Under the pieces are notes generated by a model, which saw only the letters and a list, made by a program, of their open reading frames with translations, searched no databases and had not been told where the DNA came from. A stretch of DNA of 54,396 nt from Sphaeroforma sirkka. Its lineage: Eukaryota; Opisthokonta; Ichthyosporea; Ichthyophonida. A program made the position numbers and the translations under genes. Shown here in pieces: positions 20,470 to 30,439 of this stretch; position 1 is the stretch's first letter; each line of letters opens with the position of its first letter. The DNA is taken from assembly GCA_001586965.3 (NCBI GenBank), contig LUCW03001463.1:1-54396 (forward strand), written 5' to 3'.

Positions 20470-23336
20470 CCGCAGCGTACCATCGACTCCCAATTCACCC
20501 TGATTCTCAGTATTTATTCAGTTTCACACATGGCAAAAGCCAGTATTCCTTTACATCAGCGCCATTTGGACTACACACACTGACGCAGCAGTTTCAGCGT
20601 ACACTGAGTGTGATATTGCAAGGACTTCCGGCACACCACTACCTGGACGACATCGTAATAGCAACAGATGACTACGAGGAACACGTACGAGTAGTGAAAG
20701 AGGTCATTCGGCGGCTGACGTACCACAGTTTCAAGCTAAACCCTTCAAAATGTCATTTTGCAGTCAAAGAAGTCATGATCCTAGGGAAGCGAGTATCGAA
20801 GGCCGGAATTGATATTTGCCATGAAAAGCAGGCCAAGCTCATTGACTGGCCAACCCCGAAGAAGTACAAAGACATTGCATCGGCCTTGGGATTAGCCAAC
20901 TTTCTTCACGAGCACCTACCAAACTTTGCAGAGGTAGTTGCCCCACTCCGGGAATTTGTAAGACTGAAGCCTAAGGAAATCATTGGAGACAGGTGGGAAC
21001 AGAGACACCAGCAAGCTTGGGATGCCATGAAGCAAGCCATAGTTGAGGCAGTAGTGTTGAAATTTCCCGTCGACGAAGTACCTTTACAACTCGAAACGGA
21101 TGCAAGCGACTACGGTATTGGAGGTGCATTGTTCCAGACCATAGAAGGGAAGAAGCAATACCTAATGTTCTTCAGCAAGACCCTCAACGCAGCACAGCGC
21201 AATTACGCAACACCCATGAAGGAATTATTGGCCTTGGTATATGGTCTCACACACTTCCGGGATCATCTCGAAGGTCAACGCTTTTCAGTGTTGACTGATC
21301 ACAAGGCTTTGGTGTATATGAACACACAGCTAAAGCTGAATCCGATGCTACAACGATGGCATCACATCATAGCGCCTTTCAATTTTACTATCTCGCACAT
21401 CCCGGGTATAAAGAACGTGTTACCAGACGCGTGGTCTAGGCTTCTTCATGAGGGAACTGTTGAGACTGAGGACCCGGAGGTACTATATGCAGAATGTTGG
21501 CAACTTTTTCCAGACTACTTTGAGCAAGCGCAACGGATTATGGGTGAGAATAATGTCGATGTCTTTGCTTCGCATCAGGACCATCATTTGCCACGCTACT
21601 ACACCGACGATGACAGGGGTGGAGCGTTTGCACATTGTTGGAAGGATATAGACGGATGGATGAACCCACCATGGAGATTAATCCATAGAATGTTGCGCAA
21701 GATACGATCAGAGAGGGCCACAGCTACGGTGTGTCTACCGTGGGCGCCCCACGAGCCTTGGTTCCAGTTATTCAAGTCGCTTCTACAAAGAGACCCAGTA
21801 TTAGTTCCAAGGACAGCCCACTCCTTCCTCAAATACGGAAAGTATGCGAGTGGCAAGGCACCATGGGGTCACACAGTCATTGCCAGAGTAGGCCCACGCA
21901 ATGGTTACAGCCTTCCAGCGACGTTTTCAGCACGATTGGGATATGCAGAACCGTCCTCAGTATCGAAAGTCACCCCATTAGATACGTCTCGGCTAGTATC
22001 GATCGCTATCTCGGAAGTAGCCATGACGGATTCTCCAGATGAGGAAGAGATAAGCCGTCGCACACAGCTCACCTTGTGTCAGCATGAGATTGGGCATCAT
22101 AGAGCAGAAGATACAGTTGCTCAACTACAGCAGAACGGACATTTGTGGCCTAACGCTCTGGAACTTGCACAAACAGTTAGGAGAAACTGTCGCACATGTC
22201 TAGGACAGAGGGTGTTACGAAAGGGATTTCACCCGATGATTAATATAACGGCAAAGTATCCGTGGGATCATATTCAAGTCGACATGATTCCAATGCCACT
22301 AGTTTCAGCAGCAGGAAATCGATATATATTGCACGTCTTGGATATAGCAACGGGGTACTCGATATTGAGAGCAACGGCCACAAAGTCAGCAGAAGTGGTG
22401 ACATCTAAACTTATGGAGGTGTTTGGGGAACATGGTTTTCCCAGGAAAATTCAATCAGACGAGGGAGGCGAGTTTTCGAACAAGATTGTTAAATTAATAA
22501 CTCAAGAAGTTGGAGTGATGCATGCAAAGTCGCCACCATATCGTCCTCAGGTTCTGGGAGCAGCGGAGAGAAGACACAGAGACATCCACGAAGGAGTTCG
22601 CAAGCTATGTGAATCTTTGCCTACGGCATGGGATGTCCGACTACCACTTATTATGCTGTGCCAGAACCTCCGAATATCTCGGCGACACAAGACAGCACCA
22701 TTCAGTGCTTACTTCGGTCGCCGTCATGTTCCGTTTGCTGACTTCACGGATGACCTTCCGGGGAATCAGCCGGTCACCAATGAGGCTTGGGCACACCGGC
22801 TGGATCGTTTGCACGACACTATCTTGCCGACGCTTTACAAGGTCACGCAGAAATACGCAGACACACTATCCAGGCAGTTTGACCGCCTCCATGCTTACGA
22901 TTTTATCGCCTTTCAACCAGGGGATGTGGTAATGGTACGGTCCGAAGGTCGCACAACCAAAGCAATGCGACCAATGTTTGGACCATACGTTGTCAAAGCC
23001 AGACAGGGACAAGGATATGAACTGACACACAAGGATGGTTCACTTCCAGATACTTTCAAAGGTAAACCAGTTAGAGTGGAACTTTTGCGACTAGTCCATA
23101 GAGCCACCGAAAAGCCTTTAGAAGATCATATGTGGCAGGATAGTTCCTCGTTCCGTTACATCATTCGACATAGACAGAATGATTCCACAGGGAATACAGA
23201 ATACTTGGTTCGCTGGCGGGATGGTGATCCAACTTGGGAGTCAGCCGAAGCTTTTGACGATCCGAATGACATCGCGGCATACCACAAAGCCGAGCAAACT
23301 CGGCAGAAGAAGAAAGCGGCACAACAACAATAATTC
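20460..23336 (+). CDS. pol: C1 Pol polyprotein: RT, RNase H, Dam-like domain, integrase, chromodomain
   Basis: The longest open frame in the window (957 codons). RT palm with YLDD at 61-64. RNase H from about 205 with D214, E255, D280 and D323. Dam-like methyltransferase domain at about 344-478: DVFAS at 367-371, NPPW at 402-405 (21663-21674), then a beta-strand-like ATVCLPWAP and PWGHTVIARVG. Integrase: HHCC at H542, H546, C577, C580; catalytic D608, D667, E703 (DX35E). GPY-like module (GPYVVKARQGQGYEL) at about 841-855, and chromodomain at about 897-941 (YLVRWRDGDPTWE). The end is basic and Gln-rich. Only the start of RT lies in another frame. The product would reverse transcribe and integrate the element; the chromodomain probably guides insertion to particular chromatin. 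Confidence 0.9.
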
Positions 23337-23745
23337 CAACGTTACGTTGATGAATACTAGATGTCTATCATCTACTTCCGGATCGGAGTTTTGTCTCTCC
23401 TCGTGAGATTTCACCACGGTATAGAGGCGAAAGACGATTCCACAACTCGAGCTTATAGGCGAGTATAACTCCAGCGGATACCCTAGCTTATGGGGGGGTG
23501 AAAACATACCAGCGGATACCCTAGCTTTTTGGGGGGTGAAAATATACCAGCACAGCCGGGATGGTTCAAAAGACCAGTTTCAAGGCAAGAACTTACTCAG
23601 CAGAAGGATTTCATTAGTTTATATATATATATATATATATTGTTTATTTACACTACTAGTTATATATGTTTAATTTTCAATAGTTTAAGAGGTCATTTAT
23701 TTTTGAAGCTCTTCAATCACTGGTGACGCTTGAGCTTGAGGGGAG
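23337..23745 (+). other. C1 3' untranslated region with polypurine tract
   Basis: Non-coding. A motif (agcggataccctagctt, a G-run, gtgaaaa) is repeated at about 23475-23503 and 23512-23542. A (TA)n microsatellite is at about 23622-23640. GAGGGGAG at 23738-23745 directly precedes the LTR and is the likely plus-strand primer. Confidence 0.7.
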
Positions 23746-23925
23746 TGTGGTAAAAGTCCCCTTAAACCACTATCAGTGTGAAGTTAGAATTAATTTACAA
23801 TTAATTCACACGAGGTGAATTATTTGTAGACCACGTAGACAATCAAATATAAGAATAAATACACCGCACTGAGCCTCAGGGAGACTCAGTAGGTTTTAGT
23901 ATCGTATTTTGATGTGTTTACTACA
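23746..23925 (+). repeat. Family C 3' LTR, 180 bp, complete
   Basis: Runs from TGTGGTAAAAGTCCCC to GTGTTTACTACA and matches 52501-52680 (reverse complement). The LTR is very short for a gypsy-like element. Confidence 0.92.
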
Positions 23926-24421
23926 TCGGGACTGCCTCTTATTAAGAGCCTAAATATCCTCGATCACACAGGGCGTACCTCTAGCTGTTCTTTATTGAAT
24001 AATTTTCTTTAGAAGTACTAAGTGTTCATGACCACATGCCTAATTTGTAGATAGACATAATAACGTAAGTCACGTTAATACATTAGCTGATATAAATAAA
24101 GTTCCATCTGAAGAAAAGTTAAAAAAAGAAAAAAGCTATTAGATTTTGGAGATTGGCGGGAGGACCAAAATCTATAAGTAGTAGTTCGGAGATTATAAAA
24201 TTTAGTTTATAATATCCTACATCTACTAATGTCTCAAATAGGTCCAAGTAGATGAGTCATACCAAATACTCAGGCTATTGGAGCCATCAAAGTGAATTTA
24301 GAACACTCTGGAAATATTGGAAAAAGAGCTTGTACTAAATTATTTAAAATACAAATAAAAACCAATGTATTATCTCAATTGATCTTGATATTTTAGACTG
24401 ACCGGAGGCCGTATTTCTACA
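23926..24421 (-). repeat. Family A 3' LTR, partial (A3)
   Basis: Matches 13135-13629. The outer end is replaced by the C1 LTR at 23925/23926. Confidence 0.9.
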
Positions 24422-24548
24422 TAGCCCCCAGTAGCCTTTAGAACTACGAACGTACGTTAAGATACGATCTAGTTGGTAAAGCGAAAACCAAAGTAAAAAC
24501 GGTTTCGGTCATGACTTATCGAGTAAGTATGTGCCTATATGTACGAGT

Positions 24549-25853
24549 TCAAGACTCATGTTGTACTCTATGTCGTTTAGTATTTGGTCCAGTAACCATT
24601 TCCAATGTAGGCGCCTTACGTGTATTATTTGGTAAGGTATTAGCCAAAGGCTGTTCTTCATTAGTAGGTAAGTTTGAACAATTTTCTGCACTGTTGGTAA
24701 GCAGATCAGAAAGTTTAGTCACGTAGGAAGTAGGTGGCAAATAGGGAATTTCAGATCCGTCAGGGTTTGTAGTCACCTGAGGAAACCCTTTTCGTTTATC
24801 TCGTGTGTTCTTATGTAAACGCTTATTCCATTTCTTATTAAAGATACGAAGAAAGTCGCGAGATTCACGAAATGCATCGGAGGTTAGCCAAGCTACTGTC
24901 CCATCCATGGAACGGGTCTTGTAGTAAGTGTAACCGTCTTCGGATGTTTTGTCAATTATATTTTTGACTTGTGACTCCATAACTGGTACATCAGAATCAA
25001 ATGAGCGAGCGAATGAGAGTTCGGAGGTAGGGATACGGTGAGTGCCTAGATTGGTTGCGCTAGTACCATCAATGTTATTCACTTCGTAAGTATCACTCTT
25101 CTCATCATGGTAGGAAATAACAAAAGGTCCTATCGTCTTAGAAGAAAGTTCGGTAACGTTGGCGTTTCGATTTATAATGTTAACGTAATCGCCGACTTTG
25201 AACTGAACAACGTTCTTAGTGTTATTCCATCGGTCATACGCTTTAAGTAGGACGCGATTCTTGTGCTCGATTAAACAGGGGTAAACAACGTTCTGCATAT
25301 GCTCAATCTTTTGTAGCCACGGGGTAACGTGTTTCTCGGGCGCAGCTTTATCAAACGTTGCTTGTAATTCACTATAGCGGCCAAAGAAATAGTGAAACGG
25401 GAGTGTTCCAGTTTGAGGATTCATGTAGTTATTCATTTGAGTCTGAACCAATTTCATATGATAAGGCCACATATCCTCAACGTCGTTTAGTGCAGTACGC
25501 AAGAGTTTCTTAAGTTCTCTATGACGTGTCTCATTTGCACCCTGCGTTTGAGGTTTGTAAGGAACACCACGCCTATGGGTCATGCCTGATACGAGTATAA
25601 GTGCCTCCATTACGTCGGTACAAAACTCACTACCGTTATCAGAACATAGTACTCGGGGGAAAACGAAGTCATTAAAGACGTGATAGCATAATTCTGCCAC
25701 TGTTTGTGGACGTTTGTTCGGTATTGCATAAAGCAAGTTGTAGCCCGAAGCCACACATAAGAAATGACAGGTATATACATCGCCAGTATGCTTGGATCGC
25801 GGGAGTTTAACCAAATCGACTATGACTCGGCGCATCGGTTGGTCTTCTGTCAC
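24549..25853 (-). CDS. A3 integrase core, GPY-like module and chromodomain-like end
   Basis: A 434-codon frame, the best family A integrase. Catalytic triad D13, D72 and E108 with 35 residues between the last two (SDNGSEF and GANETRHRELK). KVGDYVNIINRN and GPFVISYHDEKSDTYEV form the GPY/F-like module. A weak chromodomain follows (ESQVKNIIDKTSEDGYTYYK ... WLTSDAFRESRDFL), then a Lys/Arg-rich and Asn-rich tail. An 8 bp deletion near 25860 separates it from the zinc-binding part upstream. Confidence 0.85.
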   Translation of the reverse strand: MTEDQPMRRVIVDLVKLPRSKHTGDVYTCHFLCVASGYNLLYAIPNKRPQTVAELCYHVFNDFVFPRVLCSDNGSEFCTDVMEALILVSGMTHRRGVPYKPQTQGANETRHRELKKLLRTALNDVEDMWPYHMKLVQTQMNNYMNPQTGTLPFHYFFGRYSELQATFDKAAPEKHVTPWLQKIEHMQNVVYPCLIEHKNRVLLKAYDRWNNTKNVVQFKVGDYVNIINRNANVTELSSKTIGPFVISYHDEKSDTYEVNNIDGTSATNLGTHRIPTSELSFARSFDSDVPVMESQVKNIIDKTSEDGYTYYKTRSMDGTVAWLTSDAFRESRDFLRIFNKKWNKRLHKNTRDKRKGFPQVTTNPDGSEIPYLPPTSYVTKLSDLLTNSAENCSNLPTNEEQPLANTLPNNTRKAPTLEMVTGPNTKRHRVQHES

Positions 25854-25858
25854 ACTTT

Positions 25859-26317
25859 TTAGGGGTGGTATCGCTTGATCTGGTTCTTTTCACAATCTGT
25901 ACAGCGTCGGTATACTTCACGTATGGTTTCTTTCAGCGCCGGGTGATCAAGCCCTGCACGAATAGCCATTTTATAAGTATGCTCATATGCTCGATGCGTT
26001 AAATTATGTATAATTTTAACTCTACTTTCGAGCTCCTCTAAGCCAGTCAGATTCTGCGTAACGCTGGCTGGATGAACCATAGTCCTGTTGGAAAGGGCAA
26101 CCTCAGTATCAGGAGGGGTAGACTCCTGAGATACATAATTGACAACATTAGATTGTTGAAGTATCTTCTTCAGTTGTTTCGCAACTCCTGGCTGTTCTTT
26201 AAGCAGCGCTTTAAGTAGTTGAGTGCGAGCTTCAGGTTCTCTTAGAGTTTTGAGTCTTTGATCCATGGCCTTAGCTAGTTCCATGTTTTTACGATCTAAT
26301 GCCGTTTCAATCGGCAT
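25859..26317 (-). pseudogene. A3 integrase zinc-binding N-terminal part
   Basis: A 152-codon frame: a charged helical linker (MELAKAMDQRLKTLREPEAR), then the HHCC region with HNLTHRAYEHTY and CTDC. It belongs to the same polyprotein as the neighbouring frames and is separated by small indels at each end. Confidence 0.75.
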
Positions 26318-26837
26318 TACCTCGACTGCAATCTTGTTGGTGCATGTGTTGTACGAGTCTTGAGCTTTTGTTCAAACTCTTTAGACTCCTCTAGTTTAGC
26401 TAAGAATTCGGTTGAGGGTTTCCACTTAGTGGTACCTGCAGGACCGATGCGACAAACAATGGTGTGTTTCCAAGGTGTCTTCTTAATAAAATAGGATCCC
26501 TGATACAAGAACGTGTCGGTTTCACGGTCGACATAAATAGGTTCGTCTTGAATCATATTAATTAAATCACGTATCCATGGGTCGGAGTTACGTAAGGGAC
26601 AACACAGCGTAATGGTAGATTTAGTAATATTAACATAATTTAACAACTGTGTGATAAGTTGACAAGGTGGGTTAGCCCACGCATTATGCTTTGATAAGTC
26701 AAGCTGAAATGCATCACCTTTAGGATGAGTCAACGACCTATATTCAGAAACCTGTTTGTTATGTTCTGCGGCGAACATATCAACAGTAAATGGACCCCAT
26801 CGTGATTGAGCGAGGTTAAAACATTTCTTATTTAGCA
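26317..26837 (-). pseudogene. A3 Dam-like methyltransferase domain
   Basis: The frame starts within the domain: WGPFTVDMFAAEHNKQVSEY, GDAFQLDLSKHNAWANPP (motif at 26662-26673, NPPC in this copy), a hydrophobic strand (STITLCCPLRNSDPWI) and PWKHTIVCRIGPAG. The layout matches phage Dam-like enzymes: D(I/V)(F/M)A, NPP(W/Y), strand with P and W, C-terminal strand. The Cys in place of Trp and the loss of everything upstream argue against activity. Confidence 0.65.
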
Positions 26838-27085
26838 TGTGGTCAGAATACAAGTACTTATATTTATTTGATTATTTTAGGTTTATTACAAGTTTTACAG
26901 TTTATCAGAATAATCTGATAGACTGGGTTTTAGGGTTTTGCTGGTTTTACAGCACATGACTAATGACTCATATAAGAGTCAGTCATTTTAGGATTACTGT
27001 TTATAATTACTAATAAATGAACAACGTCCCCCTCCCTGATGAGGGAGAACGTTGAGATACAGTTATCTCGCGTATACTTACTACA
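26838..27085 (+). repeat. Family B 5' LTR, 248 bp
   Basis: Starts TGTGGTCAGAATACAAG and ends TATACTTACTACA. The sequence right after it is TTTTTAACTTACC, with no TGG that would mark a usual tRNA primer-binding site. Confidence 0.92.
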
Positions 27086-28337
27086 TTTTTAACTTACCAT
27101 AGAAGTTGTTAGTTTATTAGTAATTACAGAGAAAGCTACAGAATATGAATTAGTCAGTAGCTGGCACATATTTTTTGTTATAAGTATAACAATTGAAAGA
27201 CAATGCGAACAGAGAATGTCGCATCAAAATGAACGATTTAGATTATCCGGTCGTTGGTTTAACGACGTGTGGACGACGAGGATTAAGAAAGAATCTACTA
27301 ATACGAGTGAACCCGAAGAGCGAACATTCCAATCAAGCAGAACATTAACTAGGGTCAACAAGGAAAGTCTCACGACGATCAAATGACGAAATCAGACAAT
27401 CAGTCAGATTCCACAGATAAGTAGTCATGTGTGAGTACAGGTAGGAAGGTTGCTTTCAGTGTGAGACAGGTACAAATCGAATTGCAAGCTAATGAGCTTA
27501 AATTGTATTTAAGAAGTTGTTAGAAGAAAGTTCTTTAGGATCCACAATAGTGTAGTAGAGATGGGAGATGTACATGGTTAGTACCGACTCGGTTAGTACG
27601 ATGACGCAATGAATCAGCGGCATACTAGATTATTTTACAAAAATTTTCAGAATGGGATATTAGGAAGCATACAGAGACACAAGTAAGCACCTGTGAGTTA
27701 TTAGGAGCATATAAGGGTGGGGGCGCACATAACACGAACGATGCAAGTAAATACAAGGTTAAATTGTGAAAAAATGATATGCGAACACACTCAAATCACT
27801 AGAACTTCCAGAAAAATCAGGTCAACGGAGAGGATCAACAGTATGCACAGAAGGTGTGGTTGACGGCAGCTTAGTTTAGGAGTTCAATAACCAGCAATCG
27901 TTCTTAGATCAAGAAGCATATTCCAACAACCGCAACAGCACATGACAAGGACATCACGGGTAAGAAGAGTAAAAAGAGGAGCGATGAGGGAAGTTCCCAA
28001 CAGGGTCCATGAATAGGCCGTCATTAGGCCGGAGTAAGAGCTGGCGAGGAGTAGAACAAGAAGTGGCTCCGACTAATGAGGCACTCAACCATATGTTATT
28101 GTGGGATGAAGAGTAAGACAGCTGGTAGTGTTAGAGTATATAGACTATCCACACTACTTATGTTAGTGTAGGAAATAAAACAGTCACGAGGGAACCCACG
28201 AGTTCCTCGGAGATCGATGTCGAGACGTTATGTGTTTGAAGGATGAAATTTAATAGAAAATGGATATTTATATTCAGTACTCTATCAGTTCATTCGCACA
28301 CATTTCTAGTTCTCCATTGACAAACAACTCACCAATC
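27086..28337 (+). other. Family B 5' leader, non-coding
   Basis: About 1.25 kb without a supported gene; the same leader occurs at 40799-42083 with few differences. It is long for an LTR-retrotransposon leader and would hold the packaging signal. I cannot identify a structured RNA in it. Confidence 0.6.
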
Positions 28338-29408
28338 ATGTCCTACCCCCGCCAAAGTCGTAGACAGCAACTCTTGAATCCTGAGCGCCGCAAGGAAGAT
28401 GATATCGACCGACGTGGAACTAAACGTCGTCAGTCCCATACGGAACGCTCCGCTCCGCACTCAGGTCAGGCTCTGGAGGGGCAACAACAGACACATCTTG
28501 GGGCTCCACACATTATTTCCGTGGACGACAAGCAGCCACCAACAGCAAACAAAAATGGACCTGCACAATCTGACGAGGATGTCATATTCGAGGGGGAGAC
28601 CAAGGAAGTACCCGACCTGCGTGCGGACAGTAGTCAGACTTTTATTGGTGAACAGGTAGCCAGTGAAGGGCTGTCCCCTCGTTCGTCTCGGGATACTCCA
28701 GGGCCTTATTTCCCAGTAATGACCCACCACGCCTCCCACCTAACAAGCGGAAGCGTCACCGGAACCGTACCAACAACAAGGAAACGGCACGGGAACAATC
28801 GTCAGCTCAGAAACTCACGGAGCTGATGACACAACAGCAGTCTCTCTTTGAAAAATACGAACAGAGGTTACAGCGCATAAACGCCGGACGAACTACAATA
28901 GGGCCGGCCGCTAAGGAGAGTTCTTCTGACGCACACGAACGGGTACAGGCAGTACCAGAGGACGAAGACAACCCTACCTTCCGAATTCAAGGCTGTGAGC
29001 GTCCGTTTTATGGACTCGGGTACAAATCACCAGGGTCAGAGGACAGTTCAACCGAGGAGGATGATACTCTGTCTGCCAGTGAGAACACACCAACTTTTCG
29101 AGAGTTCGCACATGAACAAGTATTAGCCAGACAGAATCCTCAAGGTAAGCAGGCGGTGAAGAATAGACAGGACCGATTAAGTACGAACCTGCGCCAACAA
29201 CAGCAACGTCAGTGGGGCGAGAAAGAAGCGCCCAGTGAATATGTACAGACACCTAAACGACAAGAGAAGGAGACAACAGTGCCTCCGCTCACACCGGCTA
29301 GTATCGAGAAAAGGCGACAGGCGCTACACGCACGGATACTACATTTAAGTGACGAGCTATGCCAAGCAATCGAGGAGAATAACACGGCTCGAGCTGAAGC
29401 TCTTCGGG
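28338..29408 (+). pseudogene. B1 Gag N-terminal part, frameshifted and truncated
   Basis: The start is taken at 28338 (MSYPRQSRRQQLLNPERRKE) because the family B copies share it; upstream codons are leader. The first frame (to 28826) is basic, then Gln/Ser-rich. After a shift the second frame (28826 on) reads MTQQQSLFEKYEQRLQRINA, an acidic Ser-rich middle, and a Glu/Arg helix (ASIEKRRQALHARILHLSDE) that is probably a coiled coil. It ends at EALR where the inverted LTR begins. It is a structural protein; the capsid-like and Cys/His parts are in B2. Confidence 0.7.
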
Positions 29409-29655
29409 TGTAGTAAGTATACGCGAGATAACTGTATCTCAACGTTCTCCCTCCTCAGGGAGGGGACGTTGTTCATTTATTAGTAATTATAAACAGTAAT
29501 CCTAAAATGACTGACTCTTAAATGAGTCATTAGTCATGTGCTGTAAAACCAGCAAAACCCTAAAACCCAGTTTATCAGATTATTCTGATAAACTGTAAAA
29601 CTTGTAATAAACCCAAAATAATCAAATAAATATAAGTACTTGTATTCTGACCACA
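29409..29655 (-). repeat. Family B 3' LTR of B2, 247 bp
   Basis: On the plus strand it runs TGTAGTAAGTATACGCG to TATTCTGACCACA. Its outer terminus is joined directly to B1 gag at 29408. Nine C residues follow, which are the polypurine tract on the coding strand. Confidence 0.92.
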
Positions 29656-30439
29656 ACCCCCCCCCAAACTGAAGCACTGAACAAAGCAGTGTGCCAGTTT
29701 CAGAGATGATAAGAATAGCATAGTACCTTATGTGCTGGCATTATCCTCGAGAGCTAGAGCATTGTGCTGGCATTTATCCTCGAGAGCTAGAGCATTGTGC
29801 TGGCATTTATCCTCGAGAGCTAGAGCATTGTGCTGGCATTTATCCTCAGAGAGCTAGAGCATTGTGCTGGCATTTTACCTCAGAGAGCTAGAGGACCCGA
29901 TGTGTACGTCTCGAGCGACCCGTCGTGTTTGAATTCTTGAAGCTACTGTTCATCTGTGTCAGCATATAGGAGTTTGGCAAGTACAATATAGGACTGTATT
30001 TGTGTCGGAGAAAAAACTGCCAGTGGCAGAAACCGTGCAAACCATTAATCCGCTGTTTCAAAACAATGCCCAAGGAGTTGTTTGATTGATTTCGCTGTGT
30101 TATACTCCGAAGCAAGAGTGGCTCATTTAACCTCGCGAGCTTGAGCCGCTGACGATTTTCCCTCGCGAGCTCGAGTGCTAACCGTTTATTCTCGCGAGCT
30201 CGAGTGGCTGGTTTATACTCGGGAGCTAGAGTCGCTGCTTTTTTTTATACTCAAGAGCTCGAGTGGCTGGTTTATACTCGGGAGCTAGAGTTGCTGGTTT
30301 ATACTCGGGAGCTAGAGTCGCTGCTTTTTATACTCAAGAGCTCGAGTGGCTGGTTTATACTCGGGAGCTAGAGTTGCTGGTTTATGCTCCAGAGCTTGAG
30401 CTCGATATCCGAGAACAAAGTTATATTGAAGATAAAGTA
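29656..30439 (-). repeat. Family B 3' UTR with two related tandem arrays
   Basis: The array nearest the LTR (about 29733-29895) has five units of about 33 bp. The other (about 30120-30400) has many units of about 25-28 bp. On the coding strand both share a core close to AGCTCnCGAGnATAAA followed by CAGC. A unique stretch of about 220 bp lies between them. Open frames across it (GLYSGARVA repeats) are translations of the repeat, not proteins. Confidence 0.85.

Larger units (their letters stand above)
18310..23925 (+). mobile_element. Ty3/gypsy-like element C1, nearly complete
   Basis: Bounded by 180 bp class LTRs (18310-18485 and 23746-23925). It contains telomere-like tracts, an inverted gag/protease segment (18941-19733), then protease, RT, RNase H, Dam-like domain, integrase and chromodomain on the plus strand, a 3' UTR, and a polypurine tract (gaggggag) right before the 3' LTR. 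The gag N-terminus is not found. No target duplication is visible: the left flank is ccttt in A2 and the right flank is tcggg inside an A LTR. Confidence 0.85.
23926..26837 (-). mobile_element. Ty3/gypsy-like element A3, truncated at both ends
   Basis: A partial 3' LTR (23926-24421, outer 110 bp or so lost at the C1 boundary), integrase with chromodomain-like end, and the Dam-like domain; truncated at 26837 at the start of that domain, where a family B LTR begins. It has a single copy of the linker that is duplicated in A1 and A2. Its frames are better preserved than those of A2. Confidence 0.88.
26838..29408 (+). mobile_element. Ty3/gypsy-like element B1: 5' LTR, leader and gag N-terminus
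   Basis: The 5' part of a family B element, stopping inside gag exactly where an inverted B LTR begins (29409). Its last 31 bp (29378-29408) are repeated in inverse orientation at 35413-35443, the start of B2. B1 and B2 therefore look like the two parts of one element, with the second inverted. Confidence 0.85.

Noticed and set aside
20460..23336. DIRS-like element, because of the Dam-like domain
   Set aside because: Integrase is HHCC/DDE with a chromodomain, LTRs are ordinary direct repeats, and no tyrosine recombinase is present.
29733..29895. CRISPR-like array
   Set aside because: The units are contiguous tandem repeats without unique spacers, in a eukaryotic retrotransposon UTR.
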